Assembly (NCBI GenBank): GCA_910585485.1
Contig: CAJUEZ010000072.1
Span: 1-7,076, forward strand
Source: an uncultured Clostridia bacterium
Lineage (GTDB): Bacteria > Bacillota > Clostridia > UBA1381
Direction of reading: 5' to 3'
DNA: 7,076 nucleotides
Shown: positions 1 to 5,645 of the stretch, one piece after another
Layout of the letters: the number at the start of each line of letters is the position of its first letter
Numbering within the stretch: position 1 is the first letter of the stretch
The notes under the pieces: generated by a model
The model's input: only the letters and a program-made list of their open reading frames with translations
Database searches by the model: none
Told to the model about the DNA's origin: nothing
Position numbers and translations under genes: made by a program

Positions 1-2
1 TA

Positions 3-1049
3 CAAATTGAAAATATTTCAGTTAAGCAAAAATACAGTATATCACTGTGGTTTAACAAGGATTACACAAAAGAGAATATTATTTTTGGTGAGGAAGAAGC
101 AAAGCAAGCATTTTTTCGTAACGAAAAAACAGAGGTTTACGAAATTGTAAACAAAAAAAGAAATTTCGGTACAATTATCGAGGACGGACTTGCTTTTGCA
201 GAAAGCGACAATTTACGCGCCGTCAGAAACGCGGTAAACGGTATTGCAGAGGAGTTAATCAAAGGACACGGAAACGATGATATTGCCCCATATAAGACAG
301 AATTGTTCAGAATATACAACGGTTCAGATAATTTTTTTGAGCAATATGTTATTCTGAAGCTGTGGCATCAATCTATGACAACGCATAAAGAGGAGAACAG
401 CGTAGAGAATACTTTTCGCCGTAAGCGATGGGAACAACTTGGATTAGCTTACGGTGAGTTTGCTGACAAAGTGCTTATGCCGTTTGAAAAGAAGTTCATA
501 AGTGCTGATGATGTCAGAGAATTAAACGGACAGGCACGGATTGAAATGCTTGCAACTGACAAGATAATTGAGACTGTCTACACCTTTGACGAGGATATTT
601 TACCGATGTATATTCTGTATATGACGGAGCTTGCAAGACAGGGCAAGCATATACGCACCTGTGAAATCTGCGGCAGAGAGTTTGTCGCGTCAAGGAAAGA
701 TACAAAGGTATGCGGAGCAAAATGTAAATCACAGCGACAGGCAGGATATTTCAAGGAGCATAAGGAAAAGCTGAAAGACGACATTGTAGATAAGACCTAT
801 CAGCAGAACCGTGACGGCTACGATAATTTCTTAAAAAAGCTCAACAAGCTGAATGTTTCAGAAGATGTAATTGCGCCTTATAAAGACGCAAAATATGGTT
901 TTCTTGATAAAGGCAAGAAAAAGCGAAAGGCGTATAGAGATAAAAAAATGTCGAAAAGTGAATTGCTTGACTTTATCCACGCAGATCGCTTCAAGCGTAT
1001 GAAGCTGGAAGGTGAAATTGAGGTATATATCGGCACAGTGGAAAAATAG
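3..1049 (+). CDS. DUF6076-like zinc-finger protein, 5' end missing
   Basis: The reading frame is open from the first base of the window to the stop at 1047-1049, so at least 348 codons are present and the true start lies outside. An internal TTG at 303 would give a shorter protein, but the coding frame clearly continues upstream of it. The C-terminal half holds a C-x2-C-x13-C-x3-C set of cysteines (codons at 660, 669, 711 and 723), in the context CEICGREF...CGAKC, followed by a Lys/Arg-rich, probably helical tail. This treble-clef-like arrangement resembles the CGNR finger and the end of proteins filed as DUF6076; that family name is from memory and not checked by search. No enzyme motif was recognised. 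A role in binding nucleic acid is only an inference. By the attachment-site argument it sits at the far end of the same mobile element as the integrase, next to the restriction-modification operon. Confidence 0.72.
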   Translation, partial: QIENISVKQKYSISLWFNKDYTKENIIFGEEEAKQAFFRNEKTEVYEIVNKKRNFGTIIEDGLAFAESDNLRAVRNAVNGIAEELIKGHGNDDIAPYKTELFRIYNGSDNFFEQYVILKLWHQSMTTHKEENSVENTFRRKRWEQLGLAYGEFADKVLMPFEKKFISADDVRELNGQARIEMLATDKIIETVYTFDEDILPMYILYMTELARQGKHIRTCEICGREFVASRKDTKVCGAKCKSQRQAGYFKEHKEKLKDDIVDKTYQQNRDGYDNFLKKLNKLNVSEDVIAPYKDAKYGFLDKGKKKRKAYRDKKMSKSELLDFIHADRFKRMKLEGEIEVYIGTVEK

Positions 1050-1270
1050 TGGGTATGGAAACTCCGTAAAATAGAGCGTTACAAAACGTAAAGCTTGCAA
1101 TTTAATATACTATCATCAATGCCCCAGAAAAACGGCTTCTATTGTTCCACGTACCGCGCGGCGGCTAATTTGCTGATTTATTTATTGTTTGTTCGCTTGC
1201 CAGTTTAGAAAGTATTACAATCCTTAACAGCATAACAAGTATTGACGATTCTGCATTTTATGAATGTTTC

Positions 1271-1330
1271 ATGATAACATAAAATATTCACGATTTGTCT
1301 ATTGTAAAACGGGTGGAGTTATGTTATAAT
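1271..1330. repeat. Imperfect inverted repeat overlapping the R-M promoter -10
   Basis: The arms are ATGATAACATAA (1271-1282) and TTATGTTATAAT (1319-1330), complementary at 11 of 12 positions and separated by 36 bases. The right arm contains the -10 box, so it could be an operator pair or a DNA loop site. The AT-rich composition makes chance a real alternative. Confidence 0.35.
1302..1330 (+). promoter_or_regulatory. SigA-type promoter of the restriction-modification operon
   Basis: The -35 is TTGTAA (1302-1307), followed by a 17-base spacer and a perfect -10 TATAAT (1325-1330). A TG one base upstream of the -10 (1322-1323) makes it an extended -10. Transcription should begin near 1337, leaving a leader of about 42 bases before the endonuclease start. 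Confidence 0.75.
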
Positions 1331-1378
1331 GATAATTGTGTAATTATGTCCGAAAGGGAAAGATAGGAGATATTAACC

Positions 1379-2035
1379 ATGAAACCAGTTTTGACAATAG
1401 ATGAGCTAATTGAAGCGGCAAGATATTTTTGCGAAATTGAAAGTAGAGAGAACCATGTTGACCTTATAGGTGTAACCGATGGAAAAGCCGTTGGAACCTA
1501 TGTTGAACATAAATTCCAGCATTTTCTTCAATCACTATACAGGGTTGACGTCGGTAGTAGTGCAAAAGGAATTGACTTGCCTGGCGCTGATATTCAAACA
1601 GATATAAAGGTTACGTCTATTACGCAACCTCAATCAAGTTGTCCTTTCAAAAACGCTCGGCAAAAAATTTTTGGCTTGGGCTACAATCTGTTAGTCTTTG
1701 TCTATGAGAAGCAGGATACAAATAACTCATGTACTTTACGTTTTACACATTGTACTTTTATTGACAAGGAAAGAACGTCCGATTATACCATTACAATGCG
1801 TTTGCGTGAGATGGTACATGATGGTGCAAACAAAGAAGATATTATCGGTTTTTTACAAGATAAAAATGTTCCTGGTGATGAAATAGTTTATAACGACCTC
1901 GCTGATGAAATTCTTGATTATCCACCGGAACAGGGTTATTTGACAATAAGTAATGCGTTGCAATGGCGATTGCAGTACGCAAGAGTTATCGCATTAGATA
2001 ATAGAGTTGATGGGGTTATAAATTATGAGTGGTAA
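1379..2035 (+). CDS. Type II restriction endonuclease (PD-(D/E)xK-like)
   Basis: This is a 218-residue protein that starts at ATG 1379, eight bases after AGGAGA (1365-1370). It should cut DNA at a specific site unless the partner methyltransferase has modified it. The best catalytic candidates lie in GIDLPGADIQTDIKV: D66 and/or D71 as first acid, then D75-x-K77 as the D-x-K pair on the next strand. A conserved-looking stretch FKNARQKIFGLGYNLLVFVY (90-109) resembles the following helix and strand of the fold, and E43 in GTYVEHKF may be the upstream acid. The main support is context: the methyltransferase gene overlaps its 3' end by 11 bases. The recognition site cannot be read from the sequence and I do not match it to a named enzyme. 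The length is normal for an orthodox Type IIP enzyme. Confidence 0.8.
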   Translation: MKPVLTIDELIEAARYFCEIESRENHVDLIGVTDGKAVGTYVEHKFQHFLQSLYRVDVGSSAKGIDLPGADIQTDIKVTSITQPQSSCPFKNARQKIFGLGYNLLVFVYEKQDTNNSCTLRFTHCTFIDKERTSDYTITMRLREMVHDGANKEDIIGFLQDKNVPGDEIVYNDLADEILDYPPEQGYLTISNALQWRLQYARVIALDNRVDGVINYEW

Positions 2036-3545
2036 GCGCGAATTTGGCGATTATCAAACACCTGTTGATTTTGCAAAAAAGGTTTGTATCTATCTCAAAG
2101 ATTATCGCCATATTAAACCATCTGCAATCATTGAACCGACTTGCGGCGTTGGTAGTTTTCTTGAAAGTAGCTTGTTGTTTGACGCAAACGAATACTACGG
2201 GATTGAAATAAATCCAAAATACTGTGATACTTGCAGAAAAAGGCTAAATGACAACAGAGTGAAAATTATCAATTCCGATTTCTTTACTTTTTCCTCAAAG
2301 GATTTAATACGGGACAAAAGACAAATTCTTGTTATTGGCAATCCTCCGTGGGTGACTAACAGTACGCTGTCGGCTCTCGGTTCAGACAACCTGCCCATAA
2401 AGGCAAATTTTAAGGGGTTGAAAGGGATTGACGCTATAACTGGTGCAAGCAATTTTGATATTTGTGAATATATCATTTTACAGCTAATAAACGAATATAG
2501 AGATACTAATACTGTTATCTCTATGCTTTGCAAAACATCTGTTGCAAGAAATGTCTTTAAGGAATTAAAGAGGAATTATATAAATTTCCTATCATGCGAT
2601 ATTTTGGAATTTGATGCTACAAAGGTTTTTGGAATAAATGCAAGTACTTGTGTGCTAATAATCCAGCTTTCAGAAAAAACCGCTTCGTCAGATGCTTGCA
2701 ATGTCTATAATTTTGAAAAGCCCGAAACTGTAAAAACACAATTCGGATATTCAGACGGTCAATTTTATAGTAATTTGGACGGTGAAACAGAAAACTTTGA
2801 CGGACACTGTTGCTTCGAGTGGCGGCAAGGGGTAAAACATGATTGCTCAAAAATCATGGAATTAACCATGCGAAATGGAACACTTCAAAACGGTCAGAAG
2901 GAAACTGTTTATATTGAAGATGATATGGTTTTCCCTCTAATAAAAAGCAGTATGTTCAAAACCCCTGTCATTCACAATTTTTCCAAATATGTTATTGTGA
3001 CGCAAAAGAAAGCGCGTGAGAAAACAGAACATATTGAACGCAAATTGCCGAAAACATGGGAGTATCTAAACGACAATATTGATATGTTTGAAAGCAGAAA
3101 AAGTTCAATATATCGTGGTGCGCCGCCTTTTTCAATGTTTGGCATAGGGGATTATTCGTATTCAAAATATAAAGTGGGCGTTAGCGGGTTTTATAAACAA
3201 CCGTTGTTTTCTGTTTTATATTCAGACGATGAAAAGCCTGTCATGACAGATGATACAAGCTATTTTATCTGCTTCGATAATTATGATATGGCGTATGTTG
3301 CTATGCTTCTGCTAAATTCCGAAAAAGTTCAAGGATTTCTTACAAGTATTGCATTTTTAGACGCAAAGCGACCATACACAAAGAAAGTTCTTGAACGCAT
3401 TGATTTTGATAAGATAGTAGCTTCTTTGACTTTTGAAGAATTGACAAAAACAGAGGCAAAATTAAATTTATCATGTTACGTAACACTATCTATGTATGAT
3501 ACATTTAAGTCGTTACTAAGTGTTGGTCAGTTACGATTTGCATAA
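2025..3545 (+). CDS. N6-adenine DNA methyltransferase, gamma class (Type II modification enzyme)
   Basis: This 506-residue enzyme transfers a methyl group from S-adenosylmethionine to adenine N6 and so protects the host from the endonuclease encoded just upstream. The motifs follow the gamma-class order: motif X GDYQTP (8-13), motif I EPTCGVGSF (37-45) for SAM binding, motif II YGIEIN (58-63), NSDFF (83-87) and the catalytic motif IV NPPW (106-109). The remaining 350 or so residues should hold the target recognition domain; a late block AKRPYTKKVLERIDFDKI is also typical of such enzymes. The ATG lies inside the last codons of the endonuclease gene (11-base overlap) with only a weak GGGG-type site upstream, so translation is probably coupled. 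It is not a stand-alone regulatory methylase, given the paired nuclease. Its specificity is unknown. Confidence 0.92.
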   Translation: MSGKREFGDYQTPVDFAKKVCIYLKDYRHIKPSAIIEPTCGVGSFLESSLLFDANEYYGIEINPKYCDTCRKRLNDNRVKIINSDFFTFSSKDLIRDKRQILVIGNPPWVTNSTLSALGSDNLPIKANFKGLKGIDAITGASNFDICEYIILQLINEYRDTNTVISMLCKTSVARNVFKELKRNYINFLSCDILEFDATKVFGINASTCVLIIQLSEKTASSDACNVYNFEKPETVKTQFGYSDGQFYSNLDGETENFDGHCCFEWRQGVKHDCSKIMELTMRNGTLQNGQKETVYIEDDMVFPLIKSSMFKTPVIHNFSKYVIVTQKKAREKTEHIERKLPKTWEYLNDNIDMFESRKSSIYRGAPPFSMFGIGDYSYSKYKVGVSGFYKQPLFSVLYSDDEKPVMTDDTSYFICFDNYDMAYVAMLLLNSEKVQGFLTSIAFLDAKRPYTKKVLERIDFDKIVASLTFEELTKTEAKLNLSCYVTLSMYDTFKSLLSVGQLRFA

Positions 3546-3557
3546 TTCGCAAAGTAC

Positions 3558-3589
3558 CGGCAAGCGTATAACTGCGCCTGCCGCTTTTT
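3558..3589 (+). terminator. Rho-independent terminator after the R-M operon
   Basis: The arms CGGCAAGCG (3558-3566) and CGCCTGCCG (3575-3583) pair with one mismatch around an 8-base loop and are followed by CTTTTT (3584-3589). It lies 13 bases after the methyltransferase stop. Confidence 0.7.
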
Positions 3590-3723
3590 GCACATGTATC
3601 AAACCTGCTTGGATACAAAATGTCGAGTAAGCAAAGTTGATTTGGAAAAAATGCAGTCAACGGCTTATGAATAAAGCAGTTTCCGTTTATGCTCATTTTA
3701 CAGAGGGTATATCACAGAAATTC

Positions 3724-3743
3724 TGTCCGTTATTTGTCCGTTA
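3724..3743. repeat. Direct repeat pair, possible left arm-type integrase sites
   Basis: TGTCCGTTA occurs at 3724-3732 and again at 3735-3743, an 11-base period that places both copies on the same face of the helix. It lies about 120 bases left of the tRNA-like core. It shares TGTC with the repeat pair on the other side. Confidence 0.5.
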
Positions 3744-3846
3744 AAGTTATAAAAAGATAGTAAAAACTACAATATGTTAAATTATTACATTGTCTTAAAA
3801 TTCGCATAACAGAGCCATTTATAAGAGGTTAGAAAAAGTTAGAAAA

Positions 3847-3876
3847 CCCTCCTTCCCATTTTCAAATCCCTCCTTC
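3847..3876. repeat. CCCTCCTTC direct repeat across the att core edge
   Basis: CCCTCCTTC is present at 3847-3855 and 3868-3876, an offset of 21 bases. The right copy is part of the tRNA-like acceptor/T-stem sequence and the left copy is just outside it. It may be a recombinase core contact or a remnant; the pyrimidine-rich composition weakens the case. Confidence 0.4.
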
Positions 3877-3883
3877 TCCGCCA
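3861..3883 (+). other. tRNA-Ser 3' end fragment, probable integration core
   Basis: The 23 bases read as a T-loop TTCAAAT, the 3' T-stem strand CCCTC, the 3' acceptor strand CTTCTCC, discriminator G and CCA. The G discriminator and the sequence match tRNA-Ser of Firmicutes as I remember it. The matching 5' T-stem (GAGGG) and the 5' acceptor strand (GGAGAAG) are absent upstream, so this is a fragment and not a working tRNA. Tyrosine recombinases commonly use exactly this end of tRNA genes, and the element's copy rebuilds the tRNA on insertion. Confidence 0.72.
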
Positions 3884-3888
3884 AAATA

Positions 3889-3933
3889 AAAAAGCGCATA
3901 AATGCTTAGAAAACAAGTATCTATGCGCTTTTT
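3889..3933. terminator. Strong bidirectional terminator hairpin
   Basis: The arms AAAAAGCGCATA (3889-3900) and TATGCGCTTTTT (3922-3933) are perfectly complementary. Inside, after one mismatch, ATGCTT (3902-3907) pairs with AAGTAT (3915-3920) including one G-U, leaving a 7-base loop. A T-run lies on each side when read outward. It starts five bases after the tRNA-like CCA, so it can end a rebuilt tRNA transcript on the plus strand and the integrase transcript on the minus strand. Confidence 0.82.
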
Positions 3934-3986
3934 GCTTGTATTAAAACTATGTTATAATTCAAAATAATTCAAAAAAAATAAATATA

Positions 3987-4008
3987 AAAAGTTGTCAAAA
4001 AGTTGTCA
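3987..4008. repeat. Tandem 11-base repeat, possible right arm-type integrase sites
   Basis: AAAAGTTGTCA occurs twice without a gap (3987-3997 and 3998-4008). The second copy includes the integrase stop codon. Exact tandem 11-base spacing next to an integrase 3' end is typical of arm-binding sites. Confidence 0.55.
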
Positions 4009-5046
4009 CAGACTTGATACAAACTTATTAAGAATATCAGCGGCGGCATCTTGGCGCGATTGGGACAAATGGGTGTAAATATCCATTGTCGTTTGTATGT
4101 TGGCATGCCCCAAAAGATATTGTGCGGTTTTTATATCAATCCCTGCATCATAGAGGGTTGTAGCATATGCGTGGCGGAGCTGGTGAGGAGTTATATTCAA
4201 GCCTGTTTCTGCTCTGTACTTATCCCATAGACGTGTGAAATTACCATTTCTAAGTAATTCACCGTTAGAATTAGGGAAAATTAATTCGTCGGCAGTTTTA
4301 TGCTCAATCAATCCAAGCAGACAATCCAATAACGGAACTTCACGTATTCCTGCATCAGTTTTAGGATGATTTTTGATATTTGGTACATTTCCAATCCATT
4401 CAATTGTTTTGTTAACTTTAATTATTTTTTTATCGAAATCAATGTCGCTGTACCGTAATGCAAGAGCTTCGCCCTTTCGCAATCCTGTATTAAGCAGGAA
4501 ATAAGCGAAGAAACCGAAGGTTTTATCTATATTGTATTTTACAGCATCAATCTGTTCGGCTGTAAGCCCCTCTCGCTTTTTCTTTGGTAGGTTTTTCGGT
4601 ATGGTAATATACAGACAAGGGTTATTGATAATATACTGATTTATAACCGCATATTTCATTATCAGATTTAACATCAGAAGTCTTGTCTTGACTGTTTTTT
4701 GAGCATAACCCTTTTTTGCGTAGCTCCTTATGTACAGGTCAATTTGATTTGATGTTATGTCCTTGATATAAAATCTGCCGAACTGCGCAGTTACATCAGC
4801 GAGCGCGGGGCGGTATTGCTTCAGCGTATTATGTTCGAGGGTGGGGAAGTGGTAGTCTGACCATTCGTCGGCAACCTCGGAAAAGGTCTTTCCTTGCCTG
4901 TCCTTTTCTTTGTATTCAATAAGCTGACGTTCAATATCTTTAACCGCCTGTTTTTCGGTTTTTTCACTGCTATAGAAATACACAAATTTATTGTGTATTT
5001 TTATTTTACGGCAATATCTGCCGTCAGACCGTTTTTTCACAAACAC
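4006..5046 (-). CDS. int: Tyrosine recombinase / phage integrase
   Basis: This 346-residue site-specific recombinase would join the element's att site to the host tRNA gene and, with help, excise it. Domains in order: an AP2-like arm-binding N-terminus (about 1-50, KKRSDGRYCRKIKI), a SAM-like core-binding domain (about 53-145) and the catalytic domain (about 160-335). All catalytic residues are visible: R190 in TGLRKGEAL, K229 in PKTDAGIR, H288 and R291 in TPHQLRH, H314 in LLGHA and the nucleophile Y324 in MDIYTHL. The length is normal and there is no frameshift. Two GTG starts compete. The one at 5046 is only 4 bases from GAGG; the one at 5040 leaves about 9 bases from AGGA and gives the more typical beginning KKRSDGRY, so I favour 5040. 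The gene lies 24 bases after the lipoprotein stop and is probably cotranscribed with it; its 3' end faces the att region. Confidence 0.96.
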   Translation of the reverse strand: MFVKKRSDGRYCRKIKIHNKFVYFYSSEKTEKQAVKDIERQLIEYKEKDRQGKTFSEVADEWSDYHFPTLEHNTLKQYRPALADVTAQFGRFYIKDITSNQIDLYIRSYAKKGYAQKTVKTRLLMLNLIMKYAVINQYIINNPCLYITIPKNLPKKKREGLTAEQIDAVKYNIDKTFGFFAYFLLNTGLRKGEALALRYSDIDFDKKIIKVNKTIEWIGNVPNIKNHPKTDAGIREVPLLDCLLGLIEHKTADELIFPNSNGELLRNGNFTRLWDKYRAETGLNITPHQLRHAYATTLYDAGIDIKTAQYLLGHANIQTTMDIYTHLSQSRQDAAADILNKFVSSL

Positions 5047-5070
5047 ACTTCCTCATCGTAATATTATCAT

Positions 5071-5433
5071 TTACCAACAGCATTTAGAACAAGGCTCATA
5101 GCCTTCAAGTTCTGCTTCATCAAGAGAAATAGCAATTTTACTATTTGCTAAATACTGACAACCGGATTGATGATATTTTTTACCTGAATTAGTAACATAT
5201 ACTGTTATATCTTCAATGTCATCATCTATGTCGTTAGCTAAAACAGGAGCAGGAGTTGATATTGATGTAGTAATAGTGGGTGTTGGAACAAGTGTTGCAA
5301 TGGGTGCAGCAGATGTACTAACTGCTGCAGTAGGTTTTACTGTTGGTGCAATTGCAGTTTTCTTTGCGCTTCCACACCCTGTAATAGATAATGCTAACAG
5401 AATGGACAGTATAGTAGATAATGTTTTTTTCAT
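5071..5433 (-). CDS. Lipoprotein with Ada-like Cys/His C-terminal domain
   Basis: This is a 120-residue secreted lipoprotein. It has a short basic start MKKT, a hydrophobic stretch, and a lipobox SITGC in which C20 would be lipidated and anchored to the outside of the membrane. A Pro/Thr/Ser/Ala-rich linker (about 28-65) acts as a flexible stalk. The compact C-terminal domain (about 77-119) reads YVTNSGKKYHQSGC...GYEPCSKC, a pattern resembling the zinc-binding domain of Ada that recurs in secreted Firmicutes proteins. H88, C92, C115 and C118 are possible metal ligands. The start is ATG 5433, ten bases after GAGGAG (5449-5444 on the minus strand). It sits between repressor and integrase in the lysogeny block, where it may be expressed from the prophage. 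A surface role such as blocking superinfection is inference from position only. Confidence 0.85.
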   Translation of the reverse strand: MKKTLSTILSILLALSITGCGSAKKTAIAPTVKPTAAVSTSAAPIATLVPTPTITTSISTPAPVLANDIDDDIEDITVYVTNSGKKYHQSGCQYLANSKIAISLDEAELEGYEPCSKCCW

Positions 5434-5455
5434 AATGTGTATTCTCCTCTTTATC

Positions 5456-5484
5456 TATATAGTAAATTAAAATTTTATATACAA
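5456..5484 (-). promoter_or_regulatory. Candidate promoter for the lipoprotein-integrase pair
   Basis: Read on the minus strand, TTGTAT (5484-5479), a 17-base spacer and TATATA (5461-5456) precede the lipoprotein gene. Transcription would begin near 5449, right at the Shine-Dalgarno sequence, an unusually short leader. The repressor promoter has the same short-leader layout. The region is AT-rich, so this is tentative. Confidence 0.38.
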
Positions 5485-5501
5485 TTCCGCTTTACGGAAT
5501 T
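5483..5501. repeat. Inverted repeat AATTCCG / CGGAATT
   Basis: Two perfect 7-base arms (5483-5489 and 5495-5501) surround a 5-base loop CTTTA. No T-run follows on either strand, so it is a poor terminator. It touches the -35 box of the candidate lipoprotein promoter and could be an operator. Confidence 0.5.
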
Positions 5502-5574
5502 ATAAACATTTTTACTGAACGTATATTTTATATATTTAATCAATTTGTAATCTAATTTCCTAATTGTAATAATA

Positions 5575-5604
5575 TTGAAATACAAAAAACCTCGTTTTTA
5601 CAAA
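5575..5604 (+). promoter_or_regulatory. Weak candidate promoter for the 52-residue gene
   Basis: TTGAAA (5575-5580), an 18-base gap and TACAAA (5599-5604) lie upstream of the small gene. A second option begins with TTGTAA at 5545-5550, with TAATAA or TAATAT downstream. Neither is close to consensus at both boxes. Only the upstream option would put the anti-Shine-Dalgarno arm (5586-5593) into the mRNA. Confidence 0.28.
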
Positions 5605-5641
5605 TCTATCAATGTATGCTTGTCAATAGAAAGGAGGTTTT
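5586..5641 (+). promoter_or_regulatory. Possible RBS-masking stem in the small-gene leader
   Basis: AAAACCTC (5586-5593) is perfectly complementary to GAGGTTTT (5634-5641), which includes most of the Shine-Dalgarno sequence AGGAGG (5632-5637). TAC at 5581-5583 could extend pairing to GTA at 5642-5644 across two bulged bases. The 40-base loop makes the stem uncertain. Confidence 0.35.
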
Positions 5642-5645
5642 GTAA

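Larger units (their letters stand above)
1050..1378. other. Intergenic region before the R-M operon
   Basis: No convincing gene is present in these 329 bases, and I see no clear terminator for the upstream gene. The right end carries the operon promoter (1302-1330) and a long imperfect inverted repeat (1271-1282 with 1319-1330). A short GC-rich patch, with the core cgcgcggcgg, lies near 1156. Confidence 0.6.
3546..4005. other. Gene-free attachment region (putative attP)
   Basis: These 460 bases have no credible gene. From left to right they hold the operon terminator, a pair of TGTCCGTTA repeats, a pair of GTTAGAAAA repeats (3828-3836 and 3838-3846), a 23-base tRNA-Ser 3' end, a strong bidirectional hairpin, and a pair of 11-base repeats reaching into the integrase stop. 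The order arm repeats, core, arm repeats, integrase 3' end is that of a tyrosine-recombinase attP. The core is known only from its resemblance to a tRNA; the exact crossover point is not visible. Confidence 0.6.

Noticed and set aside
2195..2533. Minus-strand open frame of 112 codons inside the methyltransferase gene
   Set aside because: The plus strand carries catalytic motifs through this stretch (NPPW, NSDFF), so the opposite frame is a shadow.
3505..3696. Minus-strand open frame of 63 codons after the methyltransferase
   Set aside because: It runs through the operon terminator, has no credible ribosome binding site and no recognisable protein pattern.
3688..3762. 23-codon plus-strand frame in the attachment region
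   Set aside because: There is no ribosome binding site and it spans the arm-type repeats.
3790..3883. A complete tRNA-Ser gene
   Set aside because: Only the last 23 bases fit. The matching 5' acceptor strand GGAGAAG and T-stem strand GAGGG are absent from the preceding 100 bases, so no cloverleaf can form.
3724..4008. CRISPR-like repeat array
   Set aside because: The repeats are only 9-11 bases, occur as unrelated pairs and have no regular spacers.
5216..5470. Plus-strand open frame of 84 codons opposite the lipoprotein gene
   Set aside because: It is the complement of the lipoprotein's low-complexity Pro/Thr linker. The minus-strand protein has a lipobox, a proper ribosome site and a recognisable C-terminal domain.
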